DNA from: Paratrimastix pyriformis
Taxonomy: Eukaryota; Preaxostyla; Paratrimastigidae
DNA: 64,000 bases
NCBI GenBank assembly: GCA_027972325.1
Contig: JAPMOS010000092.1
Location: 62,001 to 126,000 of the forward strand
Direction: 5' to 3'
In this document: positions 17,291 to 27,905 of the stretch, piece after piece
Numbering within the stretch: the stretch's first letter is position 1
How the letters are laid out: the number at the start of each line of letters is the position of its first letter
The notes under the pieces: model-generated
The model's input: only the letters and a program-made list of their open reading frames with translations
Told to the model about the DNA's origin: nothing
The model's database searches: none
Translations under genes and position numbers: made by a program

Positions 17291-17611
17291 CCATCAGGCC
17301 CTCTCCTCCGTCTCGACCCTTCTGGTTCGGGACGCCCTCGCGCTCATGACCATGCGCAACGGCGCAGCTGCCGCGGTGGGCCCCGCGCCCTGGCCACGCC
17401 GTAGCGGCCGCCCGGGGCCCACGACCCACCCCACCCGCCCCTGAGCACCCCTCCCCAACACCCACACCCATCACCGGGCGGCCCCGCCACCAGGCGGGCC
17501 CCCGGCCGGGAGGAGCCATCGTACGGGTCATTTGGCCCGGCCCCCCCCCGGAGTGTAACGCATGGCGCGAAGGCGCGAGTAAGCTTTCTCTTGAACTTGT
17601 CGCCTGCGCCC

Positions 17612-17635
17612 TCGCAAATACACAGCATGTTCTCA
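17612..17635 (+). repeat. Short dispersed repeat, copy 3
   Basis: Carries gcaaatacacagcatgttct with an upstream flank, gcctgcgccctc, that is shared with 17008-17020, inverted at 18251-18285 and at 45929-45950. Confidence 0.65.
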
Positions 17636-18250
17636 CCATCATCATCATCATCATCATCCAGCCATCATCATCCAGTCATCATCATCATCATCATCATCAC
17701 CATCATTATCCAATCTTCATTCATCATCATCACCACCACCACCCACAGCAGGCCCGGCAGCCCCCGCCCCCTCGCGCTTCGCCGAACCGCAGTCCCCGCC
17801 CCCCGCCTCTGCCCCCGCCCCGAAGCCGGCGAAGAAGAAGAAGAGGAGGAGGAGGAAGAGGAGGCAGGCCAGACGGTTGTCCGTCATCCACCCCCCCAGC
17901 GTGCCGTCCTGGCGGCCCCGCCCGCGCCCAGCCCCACGGGCGAGGAGGAGGCCAACCACATGCGCCGGGTGGACGAGCTGGCCAGGCAGTTCTAGGAAGG
18001 CCAGGCCGAGGGCGAAGGGACGAAGGGGGAGCAGGAGGAGGTGGAGGGCGAGGGGGACAAGTGGGCCCGGATGGAGCCGGCTGATCTGAGGAGGTCCGTC
18101 TGACATCCTCTTCGGATGCTGTCATGGAGGGGGGGGGGTGAGGGGGAGGAGGAGGAGGACGGGGAGGACGGGAGGACGGGGGGGGGGGGGGGGGGGGACG
18201 GCAAGTGATCTGTGCAGTGGCCGGGTTGGGGCGGGGCAGAGGCGGTCAGA

Positions 18251-18285
18251 GAGAGCATGCTGCGTATTTGCGAGGGCACAGGCGA
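18251..18285 (-). repeat. Short dispersed repeat, copy 4 (inverted)
   Basis: Reads gcatgctgcgtatttgcgag followed by ggcacaggcgacc, the reverse complement of copy 3 and its flank. Confidence 0.6.
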
Positions 18286-18334
18286 CCAGTTCAAAAAGAT
18301 GCCAATGCTGTGATTTGCCGTATCGATGGCGGGT

Positions 18335-18415
18335 GATGAGGGTCATGAGAATAGCCAGGGTCACCTCGACCAGCTCAAAAGGGCAGTTGATCGCAAATCC
18401 ACAGCACATTCTCTC
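18335..18415 (-). repeat. Decayed copy of the ARM gene 3' end beside dispersed repeat copy 5
   Basis: 18343-18382 repeats the last codons of the armadillo gene (ELVEVALA...) at 18510-18545. It is followed at 18391-18415 by a diverged gcaaatccacagcacattct. It lies downstream of the gene on the reverse strand. Confidence 0.55.
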
Positions 18416-18498
18416 TGGTCCGAAGAATAGGCTACGATGGTCGTGTTTTTCCGACAAATACAAAAAAATGATGCCGTGAAATGTTTGCGTCCGATGTG

Positions 18499-21400
18499 TC
18501 AATCAAACATGGCCAGGGCCACCTCGACCAGCTCAGAGGCCACCCCGAACAGTTCGCGGAAGCGCTGCAGATACGGCCGGACGGACGTCAAGGGCACCCG
18601 GTTTTCGGGGTCCCACAAGAGCATGATGACCACTCGCGTGAACTGCTCGGCCACGACCGGGTCGGGGGTGGTCAGGGTGGGGAGCAGCCGCAGGAGCGCC
18701 GGGATGATCCCGTCCCGCACGAAGAAGCAGTAATTGTCGGCGCTCTCGATGAGAAGGTTGGAGATGGCCCGGAGGAGGTGCCTGCTGATAGCCGGCGGGA
18801 GGGAGTAGCCGAGCAGACCCACCAGCGGGGCGGAGACACCGGCTCGGCCAAAGGCCTGTTTGTTCTCAGGGTCGGCCGCCAGGTTGGCGATGGCAGCCAG
18901 GAACTGCTCGAGCACAATGGGGTGGGGCGTCGTCAGGTCCGATTGGACGAGCATTCTGGAGAGAAGGAGCACCACCCCGGCCCGCCCAAACGCACTGCGG
19001 TTGGCCGGGTCGATCGCAAGGACGGAGATCGTATCAAAGGCCAGCTGGGCAATGCCGGAATGCGCAACGAGCAGGTTGGGGTTGGCAGCGAGCAGTTTGG
19101 CCAGGGCGGGCACAGCCCCCGCGCGTGCGAAGGGCACGAGGTTCTCGGAGTGGTCGGCCAGGTTGGCGAGAGCCAGGAAGATCCTCCTGGCAGGGTCTAG
19201 GTGGGTCTGGGGCATGTCGGGATGAGCATCCAGCAGACGAATCAATGGGGTGACAACCCCCGCAGGCACAAAGGCTGCACGGTGCTCATTGGCCATGGCA
19301 AGGTTTGCGATGGCGTGGAAGAGCCACTGGGCCACGTTGGGGCTGGTGGCCACAAGATCGAAAGAGTCCCTGAGCACCCGGAAGAGCGGGGGTACAATCT
19401 CGGCGCCCCAGAAGGCATTCTGACCCTCGGGGTCCGAGGTCAGGCGTGTCAGGGCCATGAAATACCACTCGGCCACAGCGGGGCAGCGGACGGGCAGATC
19501 GGGGTGGTCGACGAGCATCCGGACGAACGGGGCCACGATCCCATCGCGGAGAAACATGGTCTGGTTCTGCGGGTCAACAGCCAGGGTCGCGATGGCACGG
19601 TAAAGCTTCACGGCCTGCTCCGGATGGGTGCGGGGCAGGTCGGGTGAGGCAGCCAGCATCTTGACCAGCCAGTAGGTGGCCCCGGCGCGCCCAAACGCGG
19701 CCCGGCCATAGGCGGCCCGGTTCTCGGGAGTCACCGAGAGGGTGGCGATGGTCGAAAAGAGCGTCTCGGCCAGTGCGGGGCTGCTCGTGGGCAAGTCGGA
19801 GCGGGCCGCTAGGAGCCGGACAAGCGGGTCGACCAGCGCACGACCCAGCAGCGGCAACATCTTGGTCGGGTCGCCACTGGCAAGGCAGGCGATGTCCGTG
19901 AGGACGGCTTGGGTCGTGTCGGGGTGGGCAAGGAGGTCGGTTGGAGAGGCGCCAAGGCGTGCAGCCAGCAACGCAATCTGGTCATCGAGAGGGGAGGAGG
20001 CGGTCTGGCCCGCCGGGGTCGGGGCGGTTGGAGAAGCTTCGACACTCGCATCTGCCGGGCGGGCGGGCGGGCGGGGACGATGAATATGATCATGCTGATG
20101 CTGTTGATGATGATCATGCCTCAGAACAACAACACCACCATCATACTTGTCGAACCCCTGCCCAATTAATTGGTGGCCGGTCGCGACGACAGACCCGCCA
20201 CCGCGGCTGCCTCTTCCAATCCATCCGCCTCTTGGGGCTGCTGCCCCTCCTGCTGCTGCTTCCCCTTGCGTTTCTGCTGCCGCTTGAGCTTCAACCGCTC
20301 GGCCTTGGTGGGCTGCAGGGGCACCTGGAGCACCACAGGCTGGGTCAGGCTGGCCCGCAGAACCGCGTGCAGCGACTCGGGGCTGTCCACCAGGCCTGCG
20401 CCGGGGATGTGAGAGGGGAGGCGAGTAGGAGTGTGGATGAGCTGGGTTGGTTTGGTGGGGATCCACATTGGACTGTCGGTGTGCTTGGTTGATCCGTCAA
20501 AACAAAACTGGGGTGGGAGAGGCCCCGATGGCGGGCGCACCGGCGACTGAGCGACCCTCGAACTCCACGGCCAGCAGCCCCATGAACTCCTCCAGCCGCA
20601 TCGCCTCGGCCTCATCGGGGGCGATCTCGACCATCCGGGGCGGCAGCCCGACCGCCTCCAGCCGCAGGGTGCACATGGCCAGGGGCGGGATCAGCTCCAG
20701 AGCGACCGCCCCATCGACATCGTCGGCGGGTGCATTGAGTGGTTGTTGGGTTGGCAGGGACTCCAGATGGACTGCTCCATCGCCGACATCGTCGGCGGGC
20801 GCATTGAGTGGTTCATTGGGTGCCGGTTGGGTGGCCAGGGGTGGTGGCAGCGGCTCCGGAGGGACCGCTCCCTCATCGACCTCGTCGGCGGGTGCATTGT
20901 GTGCTGGTTGGGTGGCCCGCTCGCTTCTGCGGTCTGCTGGTGGTGGCTCATCCAGGGGAATGACCGCCGCCCCATCGACATCGGGTGGTGGTGATTGGCT
21001 GTGGAGCGATGGCTCGTTGGGGGTGTCTGCGTGTGCCGAGAGGGGTGGCTCATTGGGTGGTGGTGATTGGGTGGATGTTGGTGATGGTGCTGCATTGGGG
21101 GTTGCGGCGGATGCTGTTGCGGTTGCGAGTGGTGATGCCGGGTCTGGCGGCGAGGGTGCGACGATTGTTGTCGCCTGTTGCCGGATGTCGGAGAAATCAG
21201 ATTCTCATTTTGAAAACAAGCAAGGCTTTCAAATAGACCGTCGACGGTGTCGAAGATAGAGTGATTCAAAGGAGGCATCGGGCTTTCCAGCAAATAGCCC
21301 TGAAACGAATCATCGGCCGCAATATCTGTTGTTTCGTCCGTGCCAAAAAACATTGTTTAAACTTCATCCAAACATACCGACGCAGACCGAAGACATCCCC

Positions 21401-21553
21401 GTCACTCATGTAGGAGAATTCGACGATAGTCTTCGGTGCAAACTCCCTTGCGAGCAACGATTTGAGTTCCTCAAAGCCGGCATTCCTTGGGAAGGGGACC
21501 TTCCGCTTTCTGCCTTCGGCTAGGAGAACCAGCGTGACCATTGTCGCCTCCAT
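18499..21553 (-). CDS. PB1-like domain plus armadillo-repeat protein, 5 exons, 873 aa
   Basis: Exons 21553-21388, 21299-21246, 21203-20556, 20395-20195 and 20051-18499 total 2,622 nt and join in phase (873 aa). Residues 4-60 look like a PB1 or ubiquitin-like fold (VPFPRNAGFEELKSLL, then SYMSDGDVF). Residues 75-290 are Pro/Ala-rich and acidic with loose repeats of NAPADDV. Residues 290-356 include a charged KRQQKRKGKQQQ stretch. From about 380 to the end there are ten or so armadillo-like helical repeats of 41-45 residues (for example AIANLAADPENKQAFGRAG, ALANLADHSENLVPF). A scaffold for protein binding is likely; PB1 domains usually pair with other PB1 domains. The last exon's frame is open far upstream, so a separate shorter ARM gene is the alternative, but its only upstream Met lies inside the earlier exons. 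Confidence 0.75.
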
Positions 21554-21659
21554 CTTGAAGACCGAACACGACGAGAAGGTCTTGACATGTGCCGGATTGG
21601 CACAGGCCTGGTTGGCTGTCTCCTGTCGAATTCAAATTTTCTCTTCACGTGATGGAGGC

Positions 21660-21960
21660 AGGCGGCAGCGGAACTGGCAACACGCCGTTAGCAAGTGCCA
21701 TCTCGCAGGTCCCGAAAACCACTTGAATCTGTCATTACCTCCGGAATTGCTGAATACGATGAGGACTGGCGATGCCCGGCTGTCTGTTGGGAGTTCGTGC
21801 TTGGAACGATCGGCCAATCGTCTTAGTGTCTTCTCGTGCGCTTGATTTGTGGTCTGGCATCCATTTTCAGCTTGATCTACATTCATCTGCGTCCACTCCT
21901 TGGTAGTGTCGGCCCAAAATGTGGCGAAAGTTTCATTCTTACGAACCAGTCTGTCGTTTT
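21660..21960 (+). pseudogene. Relic of a RING-type N-terminus of the TRAF family
   Basis: Starts ATGGAGGCAGG like C4 and C9, then in another frame keeps RKPLESVITSG and DEDWRCPA, a gtctgt donor, an acceptor cgtcttag and a shortened second RING exon that has lost the EDPV segment. 21913-21950 keeps GPKCGESFILTNQ, matching the third RING exon. It breaks off before the zinc fingers. Confidence 0.6.
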
Positions 21961-22227
21961 TTGTCCGTCGTTTTTTCGTCCGTGGGCTGGGCTGGGAGGC
22001 TGCATCACGGCCACGACGGACTCTCCCCGACATAACAATGGACTGAACCCTATCCCCGATCAGATTTGGGGCTAAAAATGCTGGCTGTGTCCACCTTCAA
22101 CAACAAGTGGATCTGGTGCCGGTGCCGGTGTCGGAATGCATCATCTCCTCACATTTTGCACGCACGCACACACCATCTTTGTGGTCGTCGGTCCCGGTTG
22201 CCTGAAGTGTCCATCTGCACCTTTGTG

Positions 22228-23323
22228 TTGCGTCTGACCGCCTGCCTGACCCAGGTCATGTCCGCCATCGGCCTGACCATGAGCTCTGCCGACCTACAGC
22301 CCAAGTCGTCAAGACCCTGTTCGACCAGAGGACAGAGGAGCTGGCCCAGACCAAGACCGCGCTTGCCCAGAAGGCCCAGGAGCTGGCCATGGCCCAGGTC
22401 GAGCTGGCCCAGACCAAAACCTGCTCGACCAGAAGACCCAGGAGCTGGCCAATGTTAAAACCGCGCTCGCATTGAGCTGGCCCAGACCAAGACCGAGCTA
22501 CTGGCCAGGACCAAGGCCCAGCTGTGCCGCTGCGAGTTGGAGCAAGCCCGGGCCACGGACCGGAGGCAACACGAGCTGGTCGCCATCCGGGAGCAGATCG
22601 GCCAGGTCCGTGGGGAGTGAGTGAAGCCGCCGGCCCAGCGCCACCTCCTTCCTGCCGTTGAGCCCTCATTTCCGTCTCGCGCTCCACTTCTAGTTGTTCA
22701 TCGTCCCGCCGGCTGCCCCCGAGGACCTGGCGGCCCGTTGGGAAAGAGGTTGCCCTCGAATGGCGGCTCGTGCCCAGCGCCCCAGGGATCCGCTACCGGG
22801 TGCAAGCATATTGCCGAGGCCCGCTTTGCGGTAGTGGCCATGCGGGGCCTGGCCGAGAGCGGCCCCTCCGCCCAGCCACCCGCACCCGCCTCCAGTCGCG
22901 ACCCCGCCCTGCTCCTGCCCCGGCATGTCATTCCCCTTCCTGCATTCCTCCCCTGCGTGTCGACATCCGCACACAATTCCTCCTTCCCCTTTCTCTTCTC
23001 TCCCCCTCCACCCGGTTGTGGCCCCCTGCAGGTGTCTTCCAGTACGACCATCTGACCACTGCGGGAAGGCCTCGATGCCCTGGGGCGCCAGCCATGCTCC
23101 AGCTGGACATCCGACCGGCCGAAGCCCTCGTGGTGGCAGGTTGACCTGGGTGCGGGTCCCCGCCCGTGTGGATGCCGCCGCCACCTTCGCCGTGGACCCC
23201 GAACGGGCATTCCCGGCCCGCCACTTCCGGGTGCTGATGACCGGCCCCAGCCCCAACGGCGAGCACTATCTGCTGCTGTCGGGCTTCGAGGACAGAGCGG
23301 CCGAAACCCGCGGTGGTGCATAG
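22228..23323 (+). pseudogene. C3: deleted copy of C2
   Basis: It follows C2 closely but with several internal deletions: the coiled coil (22228-22610) is interrupted, FN3 (22695-22890) has lost its middle, and the F5/8C part (23033-23300) has lost two blocks. The 3' end shares with C2 the words gaaacccgcggtggtgcata and ggcgcgagtaacc. No long frame remains. It is a segmental copy of C2 placed after a RING relic. Confidence 0.75.
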
Positions 23324-23483
23324 GCGCGAGTAACCTTTCGCTTCTGTGGACAATATACTCGTCCGCCCGAATTCATGACTTGTGCCGGCACGGCCTGCAT
23401 GCCCCGCGGGGTCAGATCGGCTGCGTCGTGAGGCGAAGTGACGCACTGAACGTCGTCGATTCGTCAATTGTTTTGATTAAGAG

Positions 23484-26294
23484 ATGGAAGCCGTTAATGA
23501 CAATGAAATCGGATGTGACAATAAGCCGCTCGCATTTCGACCCCGGAAGCATCTCGATTATGTCATTCTCGCCGGGACGCGCGAGGATGAGTGGCGATGC
23601 TCGGCAGTCTGTTTTTGTTTTGCGCGGGGTTTTGTTTGACATCTTGGATGGGGTTTTGTTTTTTGTTTTGGTTCCGCTCGGATAGTGTCACGCGCACTTT
23701 GAGGACCCCGTGTGTCTGAGTTGTGGTCTGATCGTTTAAAGCGTCTTTTAATTTATTTTTTTTTAATTTATTGTTTTTCATCAGGTGACACGGTCTGCCG
23801 GGCCTGTGCGACCGCCGTTGGGGGGATCTGCCCCAAATGCAGCGATAAGTTCAATGAGAAACAGTCTGGATGCATCACCACGATGATTCTCTCACAATAA
23901 TTTCTTGTTTTTTTCGTGCTTCTTTGGGTCTCTTGATGGCAATCAGGCTGTTCCCTGCGCGGCATGCCCAGAATGCCGTGGCGGACAAGGTGCGGTGCCA
24001 CTGTCCCAACCATGCCCTGGGGTGCGAGACGGTTATGAATGTGCTGGATGTGGAGCAGCACCTGCGGTCGGTTTGCGAGTGGCGCGAGGAGGAGTGCGAC
24101 CAGTGCCACCAGCAGGTGCCCCGGACCCACATGGACACCCACAAGCAGCTCCTCTGCGCCCGCAAGCCGGTCCCGTCAGCCTCACCCTGACATCACCCCC
24201 TGCATCCGCTGGTTGTTGTGTCTGAAGCTCCGGGGTCAGATATCGCCATCTGCTGATGCTGTCCGACGTGACGACACTGTTTTGTCCCTCTGTGTGTGCT
24301 TGAGCAGATGGCCTGCGGGTACGCGGATGTGGGCTGCCCGACCCGGTGCGCACAGGAAGACCTGGCCGCCCACGAGCGGGACGGGGTGGTGGATCACGTA
24401 GGGTTCCTCAGACAGCGCCTGGCCGACACCAGCGCCGCCCTTGGCCAGACCCAGGGCGTGCTGGCCCAGACCCGGGCAGACCTCGGCCAGACCACGGAGG
24501 AGCTGGCCCAGACCTGCGGCGCCCTCGGCCTGACCCAGGCCCAGCTGGCCCAGACCACAGCCGCCCAGCGCGACACCGCGGCGGCACTCGGCCAGACCCA
24601 GGCCGACCTCACCCAGGCCAAGGCCGAGCTGACCCAGGCCGACGCTGCCCTCGACATGACCCAGCACGATCTGGCCGCGGCACTGAGCCAAGTCCAGGCC
24701 CAGCAGACCCGAACCAGCGCTGACCTCACCCAGGCCAAGACCCAGATGACCCAAGAACTGGCCCAGACCCAGGGCAGGCTGACCCAAACCAGCGCTGACC
24801 TCACCCAGACCCAAACCGCGCTGGCACAGACCAAGACCCAGCTGACCCAAGAACTGGCCCAGACCCAGGGCAGGCTGGCCCAAACCGAGGCCAAGCTGAC
24901 CCAAGAGCTGGCCACGACCCGACACGACCTGGTCGAGACCCAGGACCGGCTGACCCAAACCGAGGCCAAGCTGACCCAAACCAAGGATGAGCTGACCCGG
25001 TGCCAGGCCGAGCTGGCGCGGACCACGGAGCAGACCCAGCACGAGCTGAGCGCTGTCCGGGCGCAGATCGCCCAGGTCTGATGGTGCGATGAGTCCTTTG
25101 CCCCGAAAGCAGGAGGAGAAGGGACAAAGACCCCCCCACCCCCCACCCCCACTCACCCACCCACCCAAGTTTTTCGGGACGACGAGGAGCCCTATCCCCA
25201 TATTTGACGATTTGCACGGTATCGCGACCTTCCACCGTTTCCTCCTCAAAACGTGGGATCATCCCCTTCCTTCTTTCTTCATTCCCCTTCACCTTCAGCT
25301 GTTCATCCCGCCGGCTGCCCCGAGGGCCTGGCGTCCCGCTGGGACGAGGCCACGAATGAGGTTTTTCTTGAATGGCGGCCCGTGCCCCTGGGCACAGCCC
25401 CATCCCTGCCGCCGGGCCTCCCGTCCGCTATCGGGTGCAGGCCACACTCCTGACTGGTGACTGCGCTGGCAGCAGCATGGTCATCTACATGGGCCCCGAG
25501 TGCCGCTGCCGGTACAGCTTCCCGGCCGAGGCCCGCTTCGCGGTGGTGGCCATGCGGGGACTGGCCGAGAGCGGCCCCTCTGCCACTGCCATTTGCACCC
25601 TCCCTCCCGTCTGTGCCAACGCCCCCCATCCCCCCCCCCCCCTCCCCCTCCCCTTGTCATTCCTTCCATTCCTCTCCCACTCGCACTCAATCCCCCCTCC
25701 TCCTCCTCTCCCGTCGGGTGGCCTCCGTCCGTTGTGTTCCGCTACGACCACGACATGGACGAGCGGGGCCTGTTCTACTACATCGGCACCCAGGGCCGCA
25801 CCCAGCCCTGGCAAAACCCGGCCGAGGCGGGCTGGGTCACCGCCACCCGCTCTTCTGACTGGGGCAGTGGGAAGGCCTCCGATCTCACGGGGCGCCAGCC
25901 ATGCAACAGTTTCACCGGCAACCAGCTCAAATCGTGGTGGCAGGTTGACCTGGGTGCGGGGCGCCTCTTCACGCCCACCCGCTACACCCTCCGCCACAGC
26001 AACCGCCCTGACAATGTGGAACGTCGGCTGCAGTCGTGGCAGCTGGAGGGCTCGGTGGACGGTGCCGAAGGCAGCTGGCGGACCCTGGACGAGCACACCA
26101 ACGAGCCCAACGCCATCCCCGCCCGTGCCGATGCCATGACCACCTTCGCCGTGGCCCCCGAACGGGCATTCCCGGCCCGCCGCTTCCGGGTGCTGATGAC
26201 CGGCCCCAGCCCCTCCGGGAATCACTTCCTGGAGCTGTCGGGCCTGGAGATGTACGGCTCCCTCCTCAACACCGCCCTTCGGCAGCAACACTAA
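23484..26294 (+). CDS. C4: RING/TRAF/coiled-coil family copy with a damaged FN3 exon
   Basis: Exons 23484-23606, 23686-23725, 23785-23863, 23947-24169 and 24308-25075 are whole and in phase (RING, TRAF zinc fingers CHCPNHALGC and CEWREEECDQC, and a 220-residue Thr/Gln coiled coil). The FN3 exon (25309-about 25606) has two single-base length differences from its paralogues, near 25318 and 25410, that break the frame. No AG occurs from 25600 to the F5/8C exon at about 25735, where the usual cctccag acceptor reads cctccgt. The F5/8C exon itself is open to the stop at 26294. Either the gene now makes a truncated RING-TRAF-coil protein or it is a young pseudogene; sequence error could explain the two indels but hardly the lost acceptor. 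Confidence 0.65.
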
Positions 26295-27905
26295 CTGTGG
26301 GCCTCACCACCCACCCTCTATTCATCAAGAGCTTCCCACCCTTCCTCTCCCTCCCTTCATGATAAATGGAAGATCTCCTCCTCTTCATCCGCGCTGTGAC
26401 CCGTGGGGAAGATGATGGGGAATGGGAATGGATGGCGTGCTCCCCAGGAGTTGTCCCGCGTCCCGCTTTGGTCAGTATGCCGTCCTGGACGCGCCACCCG
26501 ATCGCCGATACATTCTGTCTCCCGCAGATTAGATTGTTCTCCTCGGGCCTTTGCGGGGGGCGGTGGTGCATCAGAGGGTCAGCGCTGACCCCTCCGGCCC
26601 TCATGGACGATGCGATGCCGGGCTGGGGGGTCCCATCGCTCCTGAACGCCCTCTGCCCTCCAAATGACGTATCTGCTGGACATATCCCTCCAGTTTTCCA
26701 ACACCAGCCAACGGCCCACAACAGCGGACCAGCTGGGGTGGAACCACCGCCGGCATCACCACCCCGGGAGTGAGCGTGAACCACCGGGGATGCCACATGG
26801 CAGTGTGTCAAGTTTTTGGCCAGAAAAGAATCCCCTAATGTCCGCCGGGTATGTGAAGCCCCTCTGGGAATCGCTTATGCCATGGACTGATGAGATCATT
26901 AAAAACGCCCTGACCAGACATTTCCGTCCGGACATGTCCGTGTCATTTTTGCAGCTGGAGGGTCTACTGTTCATTCCCCGTGGCCCCTCCCCCCGGATTC
27001 AGTAACGGATTGTTGTGACTGACCCGTCTCTCTCTTTTTTTTTTTTTTTAATCAAACCCAACCCAGAAACCGAGATTACTGGGCAGGTGCAGTCTGACCC
27101 GTCTCGGCGAGGCGTGGCAGAGGGAGGAGGTCCGCGTCAGTTGGTCGGGTGGCTTCCGTTGATGGTCCCCTCCAGTTCCCTGGACACCCGAGGTGCCCCG
27201 GAGAAACACCCAGAGCACAGGGGCCAGAATTCATGTGGCCCCCCCGGATCAGGGACCCCATCGCCGCCCCGGCAAAGGTGACGCGTTTTGCAGGCGAGAC
27301 GCCAGTTCTTGCCTTCACCTCGGGACTCCGTGGATCCATCGATTCATGGTGGGAGGGATCCCCCCGGGGGCACCTGCCCCTCCGCGGCGCTTTGACTCCG
27401 CGTTTTGCGGCCCTGCCATGCCCCCGCTGCCCACCCCCACTCAGCTGACAGTGTCCCGCCCCCCCTCTCCCGGGGGTGTGAATATATGCCTCCCCTTGGA
27501 CACGGGCCACGTGTTGTCCTGTTCCAGGCGCCATGACCGCCTCCGTGCCGGGGCGATTGCCTTGCCCCAACCCTGCCTGCCTGCCGCGTCACCCCCCGAC
27601 CTCGGCGCCGCATCGTGATTTTTGCATGTTTCTACGTAACACGTCGAGTTGCAATAGATCCGCATGTTCGTTTTTCTGTTCTGCTGCCATTTGGGCAGGT
27701 TGGGTCCGGAATGAGGTCGACATCTGATCGAGGTCCTGGACCAGCCATCCCTCACCGGGATTCTCTGGGCCTACGTTGAGTTTCTTTGGGGTTTGGGGTT
27801 TCCGGATCTCCTGACGCCTCCAGGGGTGCGCCCCCGGAAGGACCCCAAAATCAAATTTCAATTGTGCCGGGTTTGGTGGCGATTCTCGGGTTATAAGTTC
27901 CCACG
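26295..27905. other. Intergenic, nothing recognised
   Basis: Frames up to 164 codons exist on both strands but none has a domain, phase-consistent splice sites or family resemblance. A T run lies at 27038-27050. Confidence 0.5.

Larger units (their letters stand above)
16975..18334. other. Intergenic stretch with low-complexity frames
   Basis: 17095-17444 keeps an open forward frame rich in His and Ser (HHHHHH run from CACCAC repeats), and 17752-17995 an Arg/Lys or Glu-rich frame ending VDELARQF then a stop. Neither has a recognisable domain, and codon-frame support is weak, so I do not call genes. 17560-17635 carries the dispersed gcaaatacacag repeat with a longer left flank (ggcgcgagtaa...cctgcgccctc) also seen at 16966-17030. 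Confidence 0.5.

Noticed and set aside
18481-19647. Forward-strand frames of 148-239 codons
   Set aside because: They are shadows of the armadillo exon on the reverse strand, which has clear repeats and phase-consistent splicing.
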